Positions 24,875 to 37,450 of a stretch of DNA of 64,000 nucleotides are shown here, piece after piece. The notes beneath the pieces were generated by a model, which saw only the letters and a program-made list of their open reading frames with translations, was not told where the DNA came from and did no database searches. Source of the stretch: Synchiropus splendidus (lineage: Eukaryota; Chordata; Actinopteri; Syngnathiformes; Callionymidae); the NCBI RefSeq assembly GCF_027744825.2, contig NC_071342.1:9009501-9073500 (forward strand), read 5' to 3'. Each line of letters starts with the position of its first letter. Within the stretch, counting starts at the first letter, position 1. Both the position numbers and the translations under genes were made by a program.

Positions 24875-27800
24875 GTTGTTTCTTCGTATGTCTTAGAGTA
24901 ATCGCACAAAAACTGATTTATTCGTTGTGGTTTTTATTATTGCATGGCGTGTCACAGGGAGGTGTGTTACCCAGTCAGAGTGGAAATACTGTCCCTCCAT
25001 TTGGTCTGACTTCACTGGAGTCACCAACATTGCACCTGACTTTATTTAAGAAGTAGACGCTTTAAGCAGATGACAGAGCCACTCAGTTCTCTCAAACGGA
25101 ACTAAACCTTGATCTTCATTTTACTGGATAAAATTAGTGCTCGCAGTTTATGATCAGTCTGCTACACTTGAGAAGCACATGAAACTTTGTCCACATGGCA
25201 GTTTGGGGATGAAGACATCACACACTGCTGGTGAAATGATCATAAATAAAAGTTAAAGCAAGCATTTGTGGTGGGAGACTAACACAGTCAGTCTGCAGGC
25301 TTGACCCCACCATCTGACAGTGGCAATGCAGACATCACCATGGCATCACTGGTTCAGCCCCAGCTTTAGAGAAGGTGGAAGGCAGCACATTGACTGTCAT
25401 TACATGGAATTTTGTCTCCAAAGTCAACACATAGGCGAAGCAAAGGTCCTGTGTGCAGCACCAGTGACTAGGTGTATATTTTGTGGCTCAATTGAACACA
25501 TGATGTGCCAGCATGTATCACAGGCGACTGACTTCTGCCTCACTCTGGATGTGAAAGTACTCTATCCTTGGAGTGTTGGGAGTGAGAACTAGTTGAAAAA
25601 TCTGACCTGCAGAAAACTATGTCCTCAGACACAGCTGAGCTCTCTCAACCATGGCTCCTCCACGGCCCAACTAAATAATTGATCCTTCAAAATAAACAAA
25701 AACGTCGAGATTGTGTTGCGCTTCCATTCAGTGCTGGCACGTTTCTTTCACTGGGAAGGACTGCATTTCAGATGGAGCTGTAAGGCCCTGACCTTAAGAA
25801 CGTTACAGCGAGGTTAATAACTGTGAGCAAATATTAACTTGGCTACAAACAAAACAATAATCATGGGATTAAATGGGCTTCAACTGTACCCACAATGCTC
25901 ACGGAGATCGACCCCAGAAGTAATCCATGTAAGTAGAGAGGTGTGCGATGAGGGATAATGCGGGAAGAGATAAGCAGAGAGCGGGGATATTAAACAAATC
26001 ACAAGTCAACAGAAACTGCAGAAATCTTGAGAGCAGCATCAGCAGAGCATAGAACCAAACAGCCGCAGCATGAGGAAAGCTGCATAATCTGCTGCTAATG
26101 TTTGCAAGTGAGGGTCAACAGCGCTCAGCAATCAAGTCCAACAGACAGGTAAGAGGCCTCATCCTCGCAGCGGTTGTTGACAGCAAGTGTGAAAAGTGAA
26201 GAGTCTTGCCAGAGCACCAATCTGCTCTGCTGCTAATCAGGAGATAAACCCTCCATTGTCAGCTATTAACCCTCTGAGAGAAGGTCAAATTCATAGGGTC
26301 ACAATGTTTATTTCTGTCTGTCTTCTTCCCACTGTAACTAGACAAGTTGCAATTTTTTTTTTTTTTTTGCCAGAGCAGTGACTACATTTCATGACCTGTA
26401 CACTCAAAACTCCAATGTCGCAGACCTGGCAGGTATATTTGCCGTATACACTAATGAATATTAGCATTAACAGAAGACTTTTGGTTAATTCTGTATGGCA
26501 ACTATCTAAAGTAAATCGCAATTCCATGTTCAATACTAGAACTGTGCAGGCCTCCACCAAGCAGCCAATTTCCACCAGAACTAAATCTATTTTTTTCATA
26601 TAATATTAGGCTCATTATTTCGCATATGGATGAATGGTCATATTTAAAAGAAGACATTGGGCCATAGGAACGGCGACTCCATTGCATTGCTGTGTAGAAC
26701 TTGATTATGAACGTCAGTCAAAATCTTTTCATTTAACAACCCCAAAATAAAACTGAAAAAGCGGAAGAGGTTGCAGTTTTGTGTCCCGAACCTGGTGCCA
26801 GCATGAGGTTATAGAAAATATAGTAAATTCCAATGGATGGCATTTATTTGCCTTGGAATCCTGCACTGAAGGTGCAGATAACCCACTTACATCTTAGCAT
26901 GTAGTTGCAATTATACAGCCAGCAATGGTAAATGAACCCAATTTTCTGCGATATAAAACACCTTTGTTATAGTGCAAAAATATGTGACGCCCATCTGTGG
27001 TGATGACTTGTAACCATGGCGCGTGTGGTATGTGAAGCTAACATGCTGTCTTCTTAATCTGCTGTTGGTCTCTTTAAAAAGAGCCTTTTCTGTAGATCTG
27101 CAAGAGGCTCACATTGACATTAAGTGGATTTCCCAACAAGAAATCAATGCAACTAAATGAAACCAGTCTCGGCAAAACAACCAGTGATGAGCAGCAAAAC
27201 CTCCTCATGCCGTCGGCCTCTGACCCGTCCTCATCAATAGTCAGGATTATTCTTATATCCCAAATTTAAAACAAACCAAAACACAAAAAAAGGCTCAGGT
27301 CTGAAGAGGTTGAAGTAAAACTCTGCTACTTGTGCCGTGAGGAAGGTCGCCAGTTCAGAACAGCCCTTTATCCAGTTTCACCTTATTGTGAAACCCCTCT
27401 ATTGTGGTTGAGTTTACACAAGAAAAACATGCAGCACATATAGGCTGGTAGGAGACAGACAGAAGTCAAGAGTGAACCTCACCTCCAAATGAACCTCTTG
27501 CTCCACAACATTCACTGTTGCATGTCACGTTGTTGTCCACCAGGGGCAACATGTGAGCCCCATCCTTCAATGATCAATATGTAATGTCCCATATTGAGAG
27601 TGGGACCCTCATACACCACCTCAGTTTCACCATCCTGATCCAGCCGTACTGTACTGGCAGGAGGAGCTAGATGGAGCCAGCCTGACCATGAGGAAGTGAC
27701 AGGCATGTTAATTAAGATTATTCAAACGTTATCTAACCCCGAAACAGCCTACACACGGCATAATAGCCTCGAACTTCAAAGGGACTTTAATAATTGTGCG

Positions 27801-28684
27801 GCTTGAACTCTGCTCTCTGATTTCTGCTGAGTTGATGTAATTTTCTCTGATCCTCGCAGCAGTTTTGCTGGAAGGTGAGGTCACTCACAAGCTGGATCCC
27901 CTATTGGGAAGAGAGAGCAGGGAATCATCCATTCAGACAGCGTGGCTCACTTGGTTATTCAAACACTCCTGATCAGACTTATCCACGGGAACGTTTAGCT
28001 GTGGCCGAGAACCACGTCCTGATGATGAGGCGGCTCAGTACTGCGGGGCAGAAGGCAGCAGAAGCTCGTTCTCTCGAGGCAAAATCTACTCAGGACACAG
28101 CGCTCCTTAGCAATACACAACCGCACTGCTCTCTGCTAAGTACAAGCGCACATATCATCAGAGAGTCAGCGGGTTACTTCAAGAATTCAGCTTCAAAGAA
28201 TGAGAATTACATCGAAGATTTGACTGCAAAATGGCTGCGGATGGCATAAAAGAGCAATAGAGATCTTTTTTGGTTCAGCTTTAAGTGCTCGAATGGCAAA
28301 TGTATTCCATAAAAGCAGCTAAGTTTTCTAAATATTCCACTGTTCTCAGAAAGGGCAGGAGAGACCAACTGGCTGCTCAGGTTGGTGAAGGATCCTGGCC
28401 GTGCGGGAGGAATGAAACAGGGCAGAGGAAGAGATCCCGACTTAGTGAAAGCATACTTAGGCATCTCTCCCATCCTCAGTTGGGAGCAAACCCCTGACGC
28501 ACAAGGGGCTGCATCCATTCAGATTGATGCTGCATCCATTCAACAACATCTGCAACAACCAGATACCATAGATATTGAATCTCATCCAAAATAAAATATT
28601 GAAAAGTCTGTAGTAACCATGTTACATCTAGGTGCACTAAGTTTCACATAGAATATGTGAGGAGGACTTTTTTCAGTTTGAAGA
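24875..28684. other. Intronic sequence, no gene seen
   Basis: A 16-base T run lies near 26353-26368. The longest frame (27875-28249, plus strand, 124 codons) has no recognisable domain. Nothing else is supported. Confidence 0.55.
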
Positions 28685-29277
<593 letters not shown>

Positions 29278-30329
29278 CCCCCTCTTCCATGAAGAAAGAA
29301 AGGAGTGAATCAGAGCAAAAGTCATTGAAAGTACACCACAGGGTGCAGAAGTGAGTAATTATGCATCACAGATTGAACCGCCGCAGTATTGGCAGAGGAA
29401 AAGAAACATTAAAACAGCGGTGACAGCCCTGAAATTTGAGGATTGAAAGGAATTACTGGACTACAGCGATTATTGATGACACATTCCAAGGGATTTTTTT
29501 TCCCGCTCTGAGACGTTGCGCTCTGATGGCAGAGCACATAATAGGAGATTTAAACTGTTTAATGCAAAATCCTGCATGAAAGAGCGGAATGATAGCCTCC
29601 GCTGATCACATACACACGAGCACCACGAGCTGCCGCACATAAATAAACACAGCTGCACAAACTAGAGCTGGCTCTCGACAAAAGCTCCTATTAGTCCCTT
29701 TACAATCGAACATGATGCCAGGCAGGGAATTTGATCGGGGAAAATCCCTTCAAAATAGTCTTAATACTAGTGAGAGCGGTTTTGGCACTGTGTTCTCCAA
29801 TGCTACAGTAAACAATAAACATTGCTTTTTGCTGCTTTTGTTGACATGTTGATTTTGGAAAGTAGTGTGTTAATATTGATATGGTATTGTATTTCTATAT
29901 TCACTTACTGAAAGCTACACATTATTTAGACAGTAATGTCTTCAGAAATTCATTTAGCTGGCTCAGTAGGTCGCAAGCAACAATGAGGGGATAAACAAAA
30001 AACAAAAAAACAGATTGAATTCATCGCCTCTGGAAACCTGCCATCATGCTTTCCACCCCCCCATTTCTCAAGTGAATGTTGGAAATACAATGTAGCCATC
30101 TTTCAGATAAAAATGGAACCAACACAAGTGGTTATCTTTCATCGCTCCAACGGCAAACCATCGCGCCCAATATTAATGACACAACACGGCAACAAATAAC
30201 TACATTTTACCCCGGAACTGTCCCCAAAAGTTCAATCTAAACAGCATCATACTTAGTGATCATTAGTCATTAAGCAAGTGATTCGTTTATTTATAGTTAA
30301 TATGTGTTCCCCAATCTGACGTCTTGCCT
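29278..30329. other. Intronic sequence, no gene seen
   Basis: This is unique-looking sequence between the GATA/GACA array and a tRNA-like relic. No motif is recognised. Confidence 0.55.
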
Positions 30330-30400
30330 CACAACTGTATAACACAGTGGTGGACACTTGTTGCTGTGAAGCAAAAGGTTGGCAGTTTACGTCCAGCCGT
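30330..30400 (+). repeat. Degenerate tRNA-like (SINE-like) fragment
   Basis: It resembles a tRNA-derived SINE head: CAGTGGTGGACACTTGTTGC as a diverged A-box region, then GTGAAGCAAAAGGTTGGCAG and a damaged B-box (GTTTACGTCC). It is too degraded to be a functional tRNA. Confidence 0.3.
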
Positions 30401-30893
30401 AGGCTTTGGAATGCCACGTGTTGCATGGAACTATGGAGAGTGTAGTTTTTGGTTTTTTTTTTCAAGAATCTAAGAATAAAGAAAAATGGGGTACTTTTAT
30501 TATGCAAGGAAAAAGAGGGGAAAGGGCTGGTGCGCGAGCACCACTGGGGGGTTTATCTGTGGGTCTCCTGTCACTTCACGTAGGTGCAAGCAATCTTTCA
30601 GAAACTTGTGTGTTACATTGCCCTATTGTTCCTCAACACGAAGTCGCCACTTGTTACACATTATTTAGATGAAAATGGCAGTGTACATCCTGAAAAGGCC
30701 TTGGACCTTGAATTCATTCAACAAATATTTATTTCACTGTTTTAAATCTTCCATGTGGACTAATGTCACAATATATTACCATGTTTTGTTTTGTTTTCAT
30801 TTGACTTTGCCATTTTGTTTATTTTATTTTATTGTACTTTTTCATTTTTTTTCAATCCACACTGAATTCTGGAAGTGAAGGGTAACTTTAACT

Positions 30894-30895
<2 letters not shown>

Positions 30896-30945
<50 letters not shown>

Positions 30946-30986
30946 TAATAATAATAACGTTATTATTATTATTATTATTATTATTA
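30896..30986. repeat. Palindromic (AAT)n / (ATT)n microsatellite
   Basis: A run of AAT units, broken by one AAC, meets a run of ATT units at a central AACGTT (30956-30961). The right arm of about 28 bases can pair with the left side with one mismatch, so the block can form a hairpin or cruciform. The runs of Asn or Ile in translated frames are artefacts. Confidence 0.95.
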
Positions 30987-32417
30987 GATTTTTTTTGTTC
31001 TATTTCAAAAAGGGTGGATACCTTTTTGCCCCAGAAATGTTTGGCCAGCAGCATTTAAATGCAAAAATAAAAACCTTCCTGCCATCCATCCACCAATAGT
31101 CTAATATATTTGCCCAATTTAATGTCATTGTTGCAGTAGCTTCACCTTTCATTCAATTTAACAGAAGCTTTGTTATGCACTGCAGCATCTTAAATACTGT
31201 GTGACTGGATGTGAAGTTTTCAATGCCATATATTTGGAGGCGTTGTAATTTCATGTCAGTCTTTTTATATGAAGCAAATTTACATCCAGTACACAAATTC
31301 CCAATTAGCCAACAAGTAAACACTTGCAGCACGGACATCTGTTCCAGATCTTGTATGAATTAATAAACAAATATATTTCAGCGGCCTAAACGGTGAGGCG
31401 GAAGACGAGCACACCGAATCCATCTTCATTCATCTCAGGAGCCTCAACATGAGCAGGAGGAAATCCCAGAAGCCACGGAGACGAATCCACTTTGAGTCCA
31501 GTGGGGCTCCAGCGAATGTGTCGAGGCTGGTCAATATAGCGCGCTTATTTTAAGGAGATGAGACGACGTGGAATACTTGTGTTTGTGTTTACAGTCTTTG
31601 TCTCAAGCAAAAAATGTTTGAAGGGGATTTAGCTTCTGCCCGAAGGGTGGGTTTGGTTCTTTTCCAAGTGGGAGCAGTTGCCATGTCAACCGGCATATAA
31701 GATGAAGGTACTATGAATCATGAATTCATTACGAAACATACCTGTCCTTTTTCCCCAGCCCATCCTCCCATCTCTTGAAGGACTGGTCCTTTGAAAGTAT
31801 CATTTTTGCACTCAATTGATGTAAAACACTACAAAAATGATTTGGCGGATTGATAGTGAAAATTATATTTCATCAGAAGATCAAGGATTTATCAGTTGAA
31901 TCTTTTCCCACATTAATGAAAACTGACAATGAAATACAACTGAAACTGTTTCATTTGAACTGTATATTTACATTCTATATATCCTTTACAAAGCAAGGTT
32001 AAATTTAACTAGAAATTATTTGTATTATTTGATTATATTTTATTTTGACATTGACCCAGGGATTAAGAGTAGTGGTAAAATTGAAGAGGATTTCAGCTTT
32101 GTAGGTCATAAGATTAAGCACAAATAAGAGTTTTCTGATTGGTATATGAAAAATCTGACATTGAACCATATTCTTGTTGCTTATGCAGTGTAGTGTGTTA
32201 GCAAGGTTACCACAGAGTATCAGTTACAGGTCGTTGGAAAGTTGTTGTACGTTCCTATTTTTTTTTCAATCCACGCTCCAGTTGGGGGCGGAACTGTATA
32301 TATAGAAGGGTTGTTTTAGCATGACTCATTCCACACTGAAGTAGGCGCAGTCTTTGGCATTAAACCTCAGCCTTAGTGTGTCTTATCTGGTTGTTTACCA
32401 CTCAAACAGGGAATAGT
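30987..32417. other. Intronic sequence with a TATA-like segment
   Basis: This is mostly unremarkable. Near 32295-32395 there is TATATATAGAAGG followed about 75 bp later by an ATTAAA signal and then a TG-rich stretch. That loosely resembles the R-U5 part of an LTR, but no paired terminal ends were found, so I do not call an element. Confidence 0.4.
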
Positions 32418-32585
32418 AGTGATGGGTAGATGAGGTATCAACAGAGGTCACTAGATGGCGCTCTGGGATTAAGAGATTAACGTTCTAACCGTGCCATCAA
32501 GTGGCCTCAGAAAATCAGTACGCAGTTTCATGAAACCTTATCAACCCTTCAATACTGTGCCACGAAACCTTATCGACCCATCACT
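32418..32585. mobile_element. Small hAT-like MITE (about 168 bp)
   Basis: The left end is AGTGATGGGTAGATGAGGTA. The right end on the other strand is AGTGATGGGTCGATAAGGTT. That gives about 17 matches in 20 terminal bases. Near the right end the sequence 'GAAACCTTATC(A/G)ACCC' occurs twice, so the end is locally duplicated. No 8-bp target duplication could be seen. Confidence 0.6.
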
Positions 32586-35500
32586 CGTGAGGCGAGACTT
32601 TGACCAAAGACAGTAGAGTCTGTAGTGTGAAAGCCTGGTCTTGGATGTCTTGTGACGGTTGTCACATCCGATCAAGCTCTCAGAGTTGTGTATAAAAAAG
32701 GCAATAATAAAAGAAAAAAAAGAAGACTCCTAAGTTGGGGAACTTTCCAGAGGATGTGACAACCATTGGAAATAGGGCATGTCATTGCCCCTTAAGGGAT
32801 TTAGGGTGCAAGGTTGAAAGAAAAATAAATGTATCTTTAGTTTAGTTGTTCACCTCTACAAAGAAATCATGTAAACTGCACCATACCAGGTAAGGGCGCA
32901 TTTCCAGAAGCCAAATATACAGCAAAACACATGAGCGCATTGAAGCACATTGTGAACTGTCACCACCCAAACACTCCAACAATCAGACTCATGCTGCTCG
33001 AGCTGGAACCAAAGCAACAGCGTTTCAAAGAGCTTCCATTAACAATGAGCAAAGGCAGCTTTATTAAGGCAATGAGTGGGCTCGCATTGAGGCAGTGATG
33101 GATGGCGCTTCAATAGGGAGACGCTTCATTTCTCAGGGCCTATCTTTCCTGGCTACACCACATGACAAGACGTTGCTAGGAAGGAGCTGGCACCGCTCAA
33201 AATTATGTCATCTTGACAGACACCCTCCTGCAGTCCTTGTGAGAGGAGGATAGATGCAAAGATGAACTGAAGCGCTGACCCCATCTTCTTGCCTTCATCC
33301 CCTGGGGCGGATCCTTCCTTCTCATTCATGCTGGACGTGGTGCAGCCTTTGGAATTCAAATTTGATGGTAGTAATGTCCATGCCAAGTTGAATGACTGTA
33401 AATGTTTGAATGCCTTGGATTCCACTTCTTCCTGTTCCTTACGAAACAAGATCATTTCTATTGTATAGTTAAATAATTGCGCTTCCCAGAGCACAATAGA
33501 CAAGACAAATGTAACAAAAGCAAGATGTTTCTGCTTCTGCACTTTCAACATCTAACCATTAAGCCAACAGTTTTATGTCTTGTGCAATCCATGTCATGAG
33601 GAATGATATAACTGCAAAGCTCACCAGGCAGTGCAACTCCACATGCATAATTTGAGCGTTTCACTTTGCAGTTACTTTATATTTCACATTTAAATCCCTG
33701 GCTGCTGCAACACTCATAAGGAGAGCAAAAAATATCCCAGTATGTCGCTGATGGGTGACAACAACCCGATGAAGCGACATCATCTGGCTTTATTGTGAGC
33801 AACTCAAACAACTCTACAGTGAGTGAAAAGTGCATTTTCATAAAGATCAAAGAATACTGTGGCGTCATGCGCAGGCAGGGGATCCTGTCACTAGAAGACA
33901 TACGTTGATTAATGGATTGCCGCTTGTCACTTGTCAACATCGAGTTGTGATTTCATATGTTCTGACTATAATTATCGCCAATTATCCTTTCATAAAGGCA
34001 ATTTTCAGTGAGACGAACAGATGGTGTTTGCTGGCCTTTTACTTTCCGCATTCATAAGAATAGTCGAGCTCAAAATACTTTATATCTTTGACATGGTCCC
34101 CATTATGCTTTTCTATTTATGCTGAATAAATAAAGCTATTAACATGAAATGAAAGCGTCTGTGTGATGATATCTCTATTAAATCAAAGACTGAAAGTCTC
34201 TAGGACTAAATGCTCCAAGGCATTTGAAGTGGTCTGCAAGAGTCACAGTTTGGTTGCCAGACAGAAATGATACTTATTGGTGTTTTGTTTATTGGAGGCT
34301 ATTGTTAGCTTCACCGACAACAACAGAAGGCAACACGTTTTTCTCCTTGACACACAAAGACGCATCAACGTAGATCCTCAATAGTTTGTCCCTACTCCCA
34401 AATACTGGAGGTGTAGAAGAGCTTTGGGGAGTTTATATGTAGCTGTCCTCCTTTGTGATGGTGCAGTCAGGACGTCACAGGGACTGAAACACACAACAGT
34501 TTGATGGACTTTAAAAAGCAATTGACAGGTTGTAACCTGTAAAATGAAAGGCACACCATCCATCAACCCCAACGTCCATCTTTCTTTCAGAATATGACAT
34601 GGGAGGCAGAACATATGCTTCAATTGAAAGCCTAAAACGTCAACATGTTGCCTTTGGCTTCAGTATAGGATGTCAAAGTCCACTTTCACAACATCACTAT
34701 GTTCCACTATGAGAGTGAGTATGTGTTGAATATTAAACCCTTGCCTGTAAAACGAGTCAAACTTAAGACCCAGGGACCAAATCTGGGCCAATGAATGTAC
34801 TCATTGGTTTGTTGTGTTGAGTTATCGTGCCGTTAAAACAGTGTTTAAGACCAGAAACCTCTAAAACCAGGAAGGAAAGCTACAGCTTTAAGCAGAAAAC
34901 GTTTGTGTTGGTGGCGAAGAAAGACTGTTTATCCAAACACAGATTCAATTTTAACCTCCGAGGATTAAACTGCATATCGATAACGCCTACTGATAAATCT
35001 GAATTTTGATTAGCTTGCAAATGTGTTTTACATTTTGGCCCCCTTTAAAATGTATAAGAGCTGATGAATAAACAACTGCAGCAGTATAATGAAATAATGC
35101 AAAATGAAAAGACAAATTGAAAACACCAACAAAAAAAGAAACCTTTTCATACCATACACTGTAAATAATAAATACATCGATTTGGTGATTGAATTCTTGA
35201 GATTCCCCTGTGTATTTTTCATACAAGTAAAGGAGTGGCAGCTGCAATTCGCAATAAACCATTGACACTTTGTCACCAAAGAGACTGCTTGACTTCTTAA
35301 AACCCTCCGTCATGAGGCTCATACAGGGTTTAGATTTCACTCAGAGAGCTTACACAGTAGCTTAGCTTCATCTCGGGATAAAAGCCCTGTTGACTAGGCC
35401 GAGTCAAGGACCCGTGGCGAGGAGCGAGAGAGTGACGGAGATCGAGAGAAAAGAATGGAGCGGGGAATACACTGACAGATGGTTCCATTTGCTATTTGGG

Positions 35501-36427
35501 TCGGTGGGCAAACAATAGGTCCTAAATATATTTCTGGCACCTCTTCGTCAACAGCGGCGCTGAGTCTGCACTTTTGCATGACTTCTCGCTTTCAATCAGG
35601 CTTACAATTTCACAGCCGCTGCTCATTTCTTGTCCGTATTATTATGAATGCCACCAATTCCATCGCTGGCTTCCCCTCACGCCCGCACACCAGTTTAGTC
35701 TTTTACTGTGGCTTATACTGAGATCACTCTATCCAAAATAATAAAAAATGGATGGCTCTGCAGCTGACTCCACTTGAATCCCTCAAGATTTACTCTGGGG
35801 CTTTTTTGATGCTCCCTGTCACAACCTCGGATTAAGTCCTCTTGTGGCAAATAATGCTGCCGCTGGGGCGTCGATAAAACATTATGACCATGGACAACAA
35901 CCATGAAATGTTCATGACAGCTTGGACTACCCTCTATGTCCATTATCTACATTGACTTTGGGATTGTGTTTTGTGTCCCTGTATTAAGTTGTCATAGTCA
36001 AGACAGATACCTTGGCGTTGAACACGAATAAATGAGTAATCTACTGTCCTGTACTTTACTCACCACTTGAGGGTGTAGGATGTACAGCATGGGTGTTTAA
36101 GGGCAGTCCAATTAGGGCATCAAAAGAATTTAAGACATTTGTTGAAGAGTCTATTACAGGAAATATGTCTAACAGCAGACTCCCTTTTGTTTAATGGAGG
36201 CTGGTATTAGCTTAAAGCTTTCGCCAACACCGTCACCTCATAAAACAAGACCCTCCCTTTTTTTCACCTTGAAGCACAAATACATGTTTTTCTATTTTGT
36301 TCTACAGCTGCAAGACTAAGTGATACTTGATTTCTGCATGCTTTATTTAGCTCGAAAACTGCCACATACTGTAGAACAGTGAACCATAAGAACACTGTGA
36401 TTTCCGAGCGAGCATTGCAGGTGATCT
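32586..36427. other. Intronic sequence, no gene seen
   Basis: No element or exon is recognised. The 132-codon minus-strand frame at 33153-33551 has no known domain and no codon or splice support. Confidence 0.55.
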
Positions 36428-37450
36428 TCATCATCATCATCATGACACCTGCGAACGGTGTTGGGCCATTGACCTGACCACGTGAACCAGTTTTTGCCAG
36501 TGCTGGTGATCTTGTGCCAGTAAGTCGGCTTCCTCCGTGGCAACACCGTGTTGTTGGTGGACACCCGCTATGATGTCAAGCAGTGCACCAGTTACAGACA
36601 AAAACACCTCATTGAATGGATGTTTTTTTCGGTACACATCACTCATTCAAATGGGTCAGGAGGCTCCTACTGTGCCTCTTAGTAGGTAGAGTAGGCAGCG
36701 ATCACACCATTCTGTGACTGAGGGAAGTTTCGTTTTGCTGCAATGAATTATGAGCTGCAAAAGACGTGTTTTTTTTCATTCATAACTCTTGGGAATATTA
36801 TATTGCCATGACACATGCATTGCTTTATTGGCGGCATCTGGTCATTTAGAATAATCTATCAAAAACATTTTGGCCTGACTGATGCTAATGTGTAAATGAG
36901 GTAGCATATGTATCCACTGATATGAAATTCATAACAAGTGTGATGAGCTTGGCATCAGTTGGTATATACTGTATGGTATGACAGACATCCTGGCAGCTAT
37001 GAACACCTCCCACCCTGATTCTGACCCCCACTGAAAACTCATGAAAAGGGATGGTCACAGCATTTTGAACCAACTAGGAGGTTCTCATAGAATGGGCGAT
37101 AAGAGCCTTTCGTACCAACCAGTAGGCACAGGAGGAGGTTACTGGCCCGCATAAGTGGGTGATATGCACTTGATAGCCACCATCCAATGGGATGATTGCA
37201 TCCGTATGAGGTGTCATTTTCAAACAATGGGCCCCGAGTCGAATTTTAGGATCGCTCTGGTTGGCGTATACACGGCTGAGCCAGCGGGTGTGACATCGTG
37301 ATGCTCTGGGTTTCAATAATTCATTACACTTCTGCTGGAAGCATCTGATTTTTCCATGGTTCTGAGGCTTCTGCTGTCAAAGCCATCTATTCTTACAGCC
37401 AGAGTCTTATTTAGGGGCTATGTTTCCCAGCCGTAAAGAAGAATAAAAAG
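36428..37450 (-). pseudogene. Degenerate LINE ORF2 C-terminal region
   Basis: On the minus strand near 37440-37345, broken frames give LLYGWET, then ALAVRIDGFDSRSLRTM-like text. This resembles the conserved post-RT block of non-LTR retrotransposons (LLYGCETW ... RIDGFDSRCLR). Near 36545-36450 another frame gives ADLLAQDHQHWQKLVHVVRS followed by stops, resembling the usual C-terminal 'A(R/Q)DRxxWxxLV' end. It is followed by GATGATGATGATG (plus strand 36428-36441), a common LINE tail. The 700 bp between are longer than expected and unrecognised, so there may be an insertion. Same strand as grid1. Confidence 0.5.

Noticed and set aside
30842..31099. Asn-rich and Ile-rich frames on both strands
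   Set aside because: They are translations of the AAT/ATT microsatellite.
32295..32395. Possible solo LTR (TATATATAG ... ATTAAA ... TG-rich)
   Set aside because: No paired TG...CA ends, target duplication or primer-binding site could be identified.
33153..33551. 132-codon minus-strand frame in the grid1 intron, considered as a possible further grid1 exon
   Set aside because: Its sequence does not resemble any part of delta receptors, and it has no matching acceptor and donor in phase.
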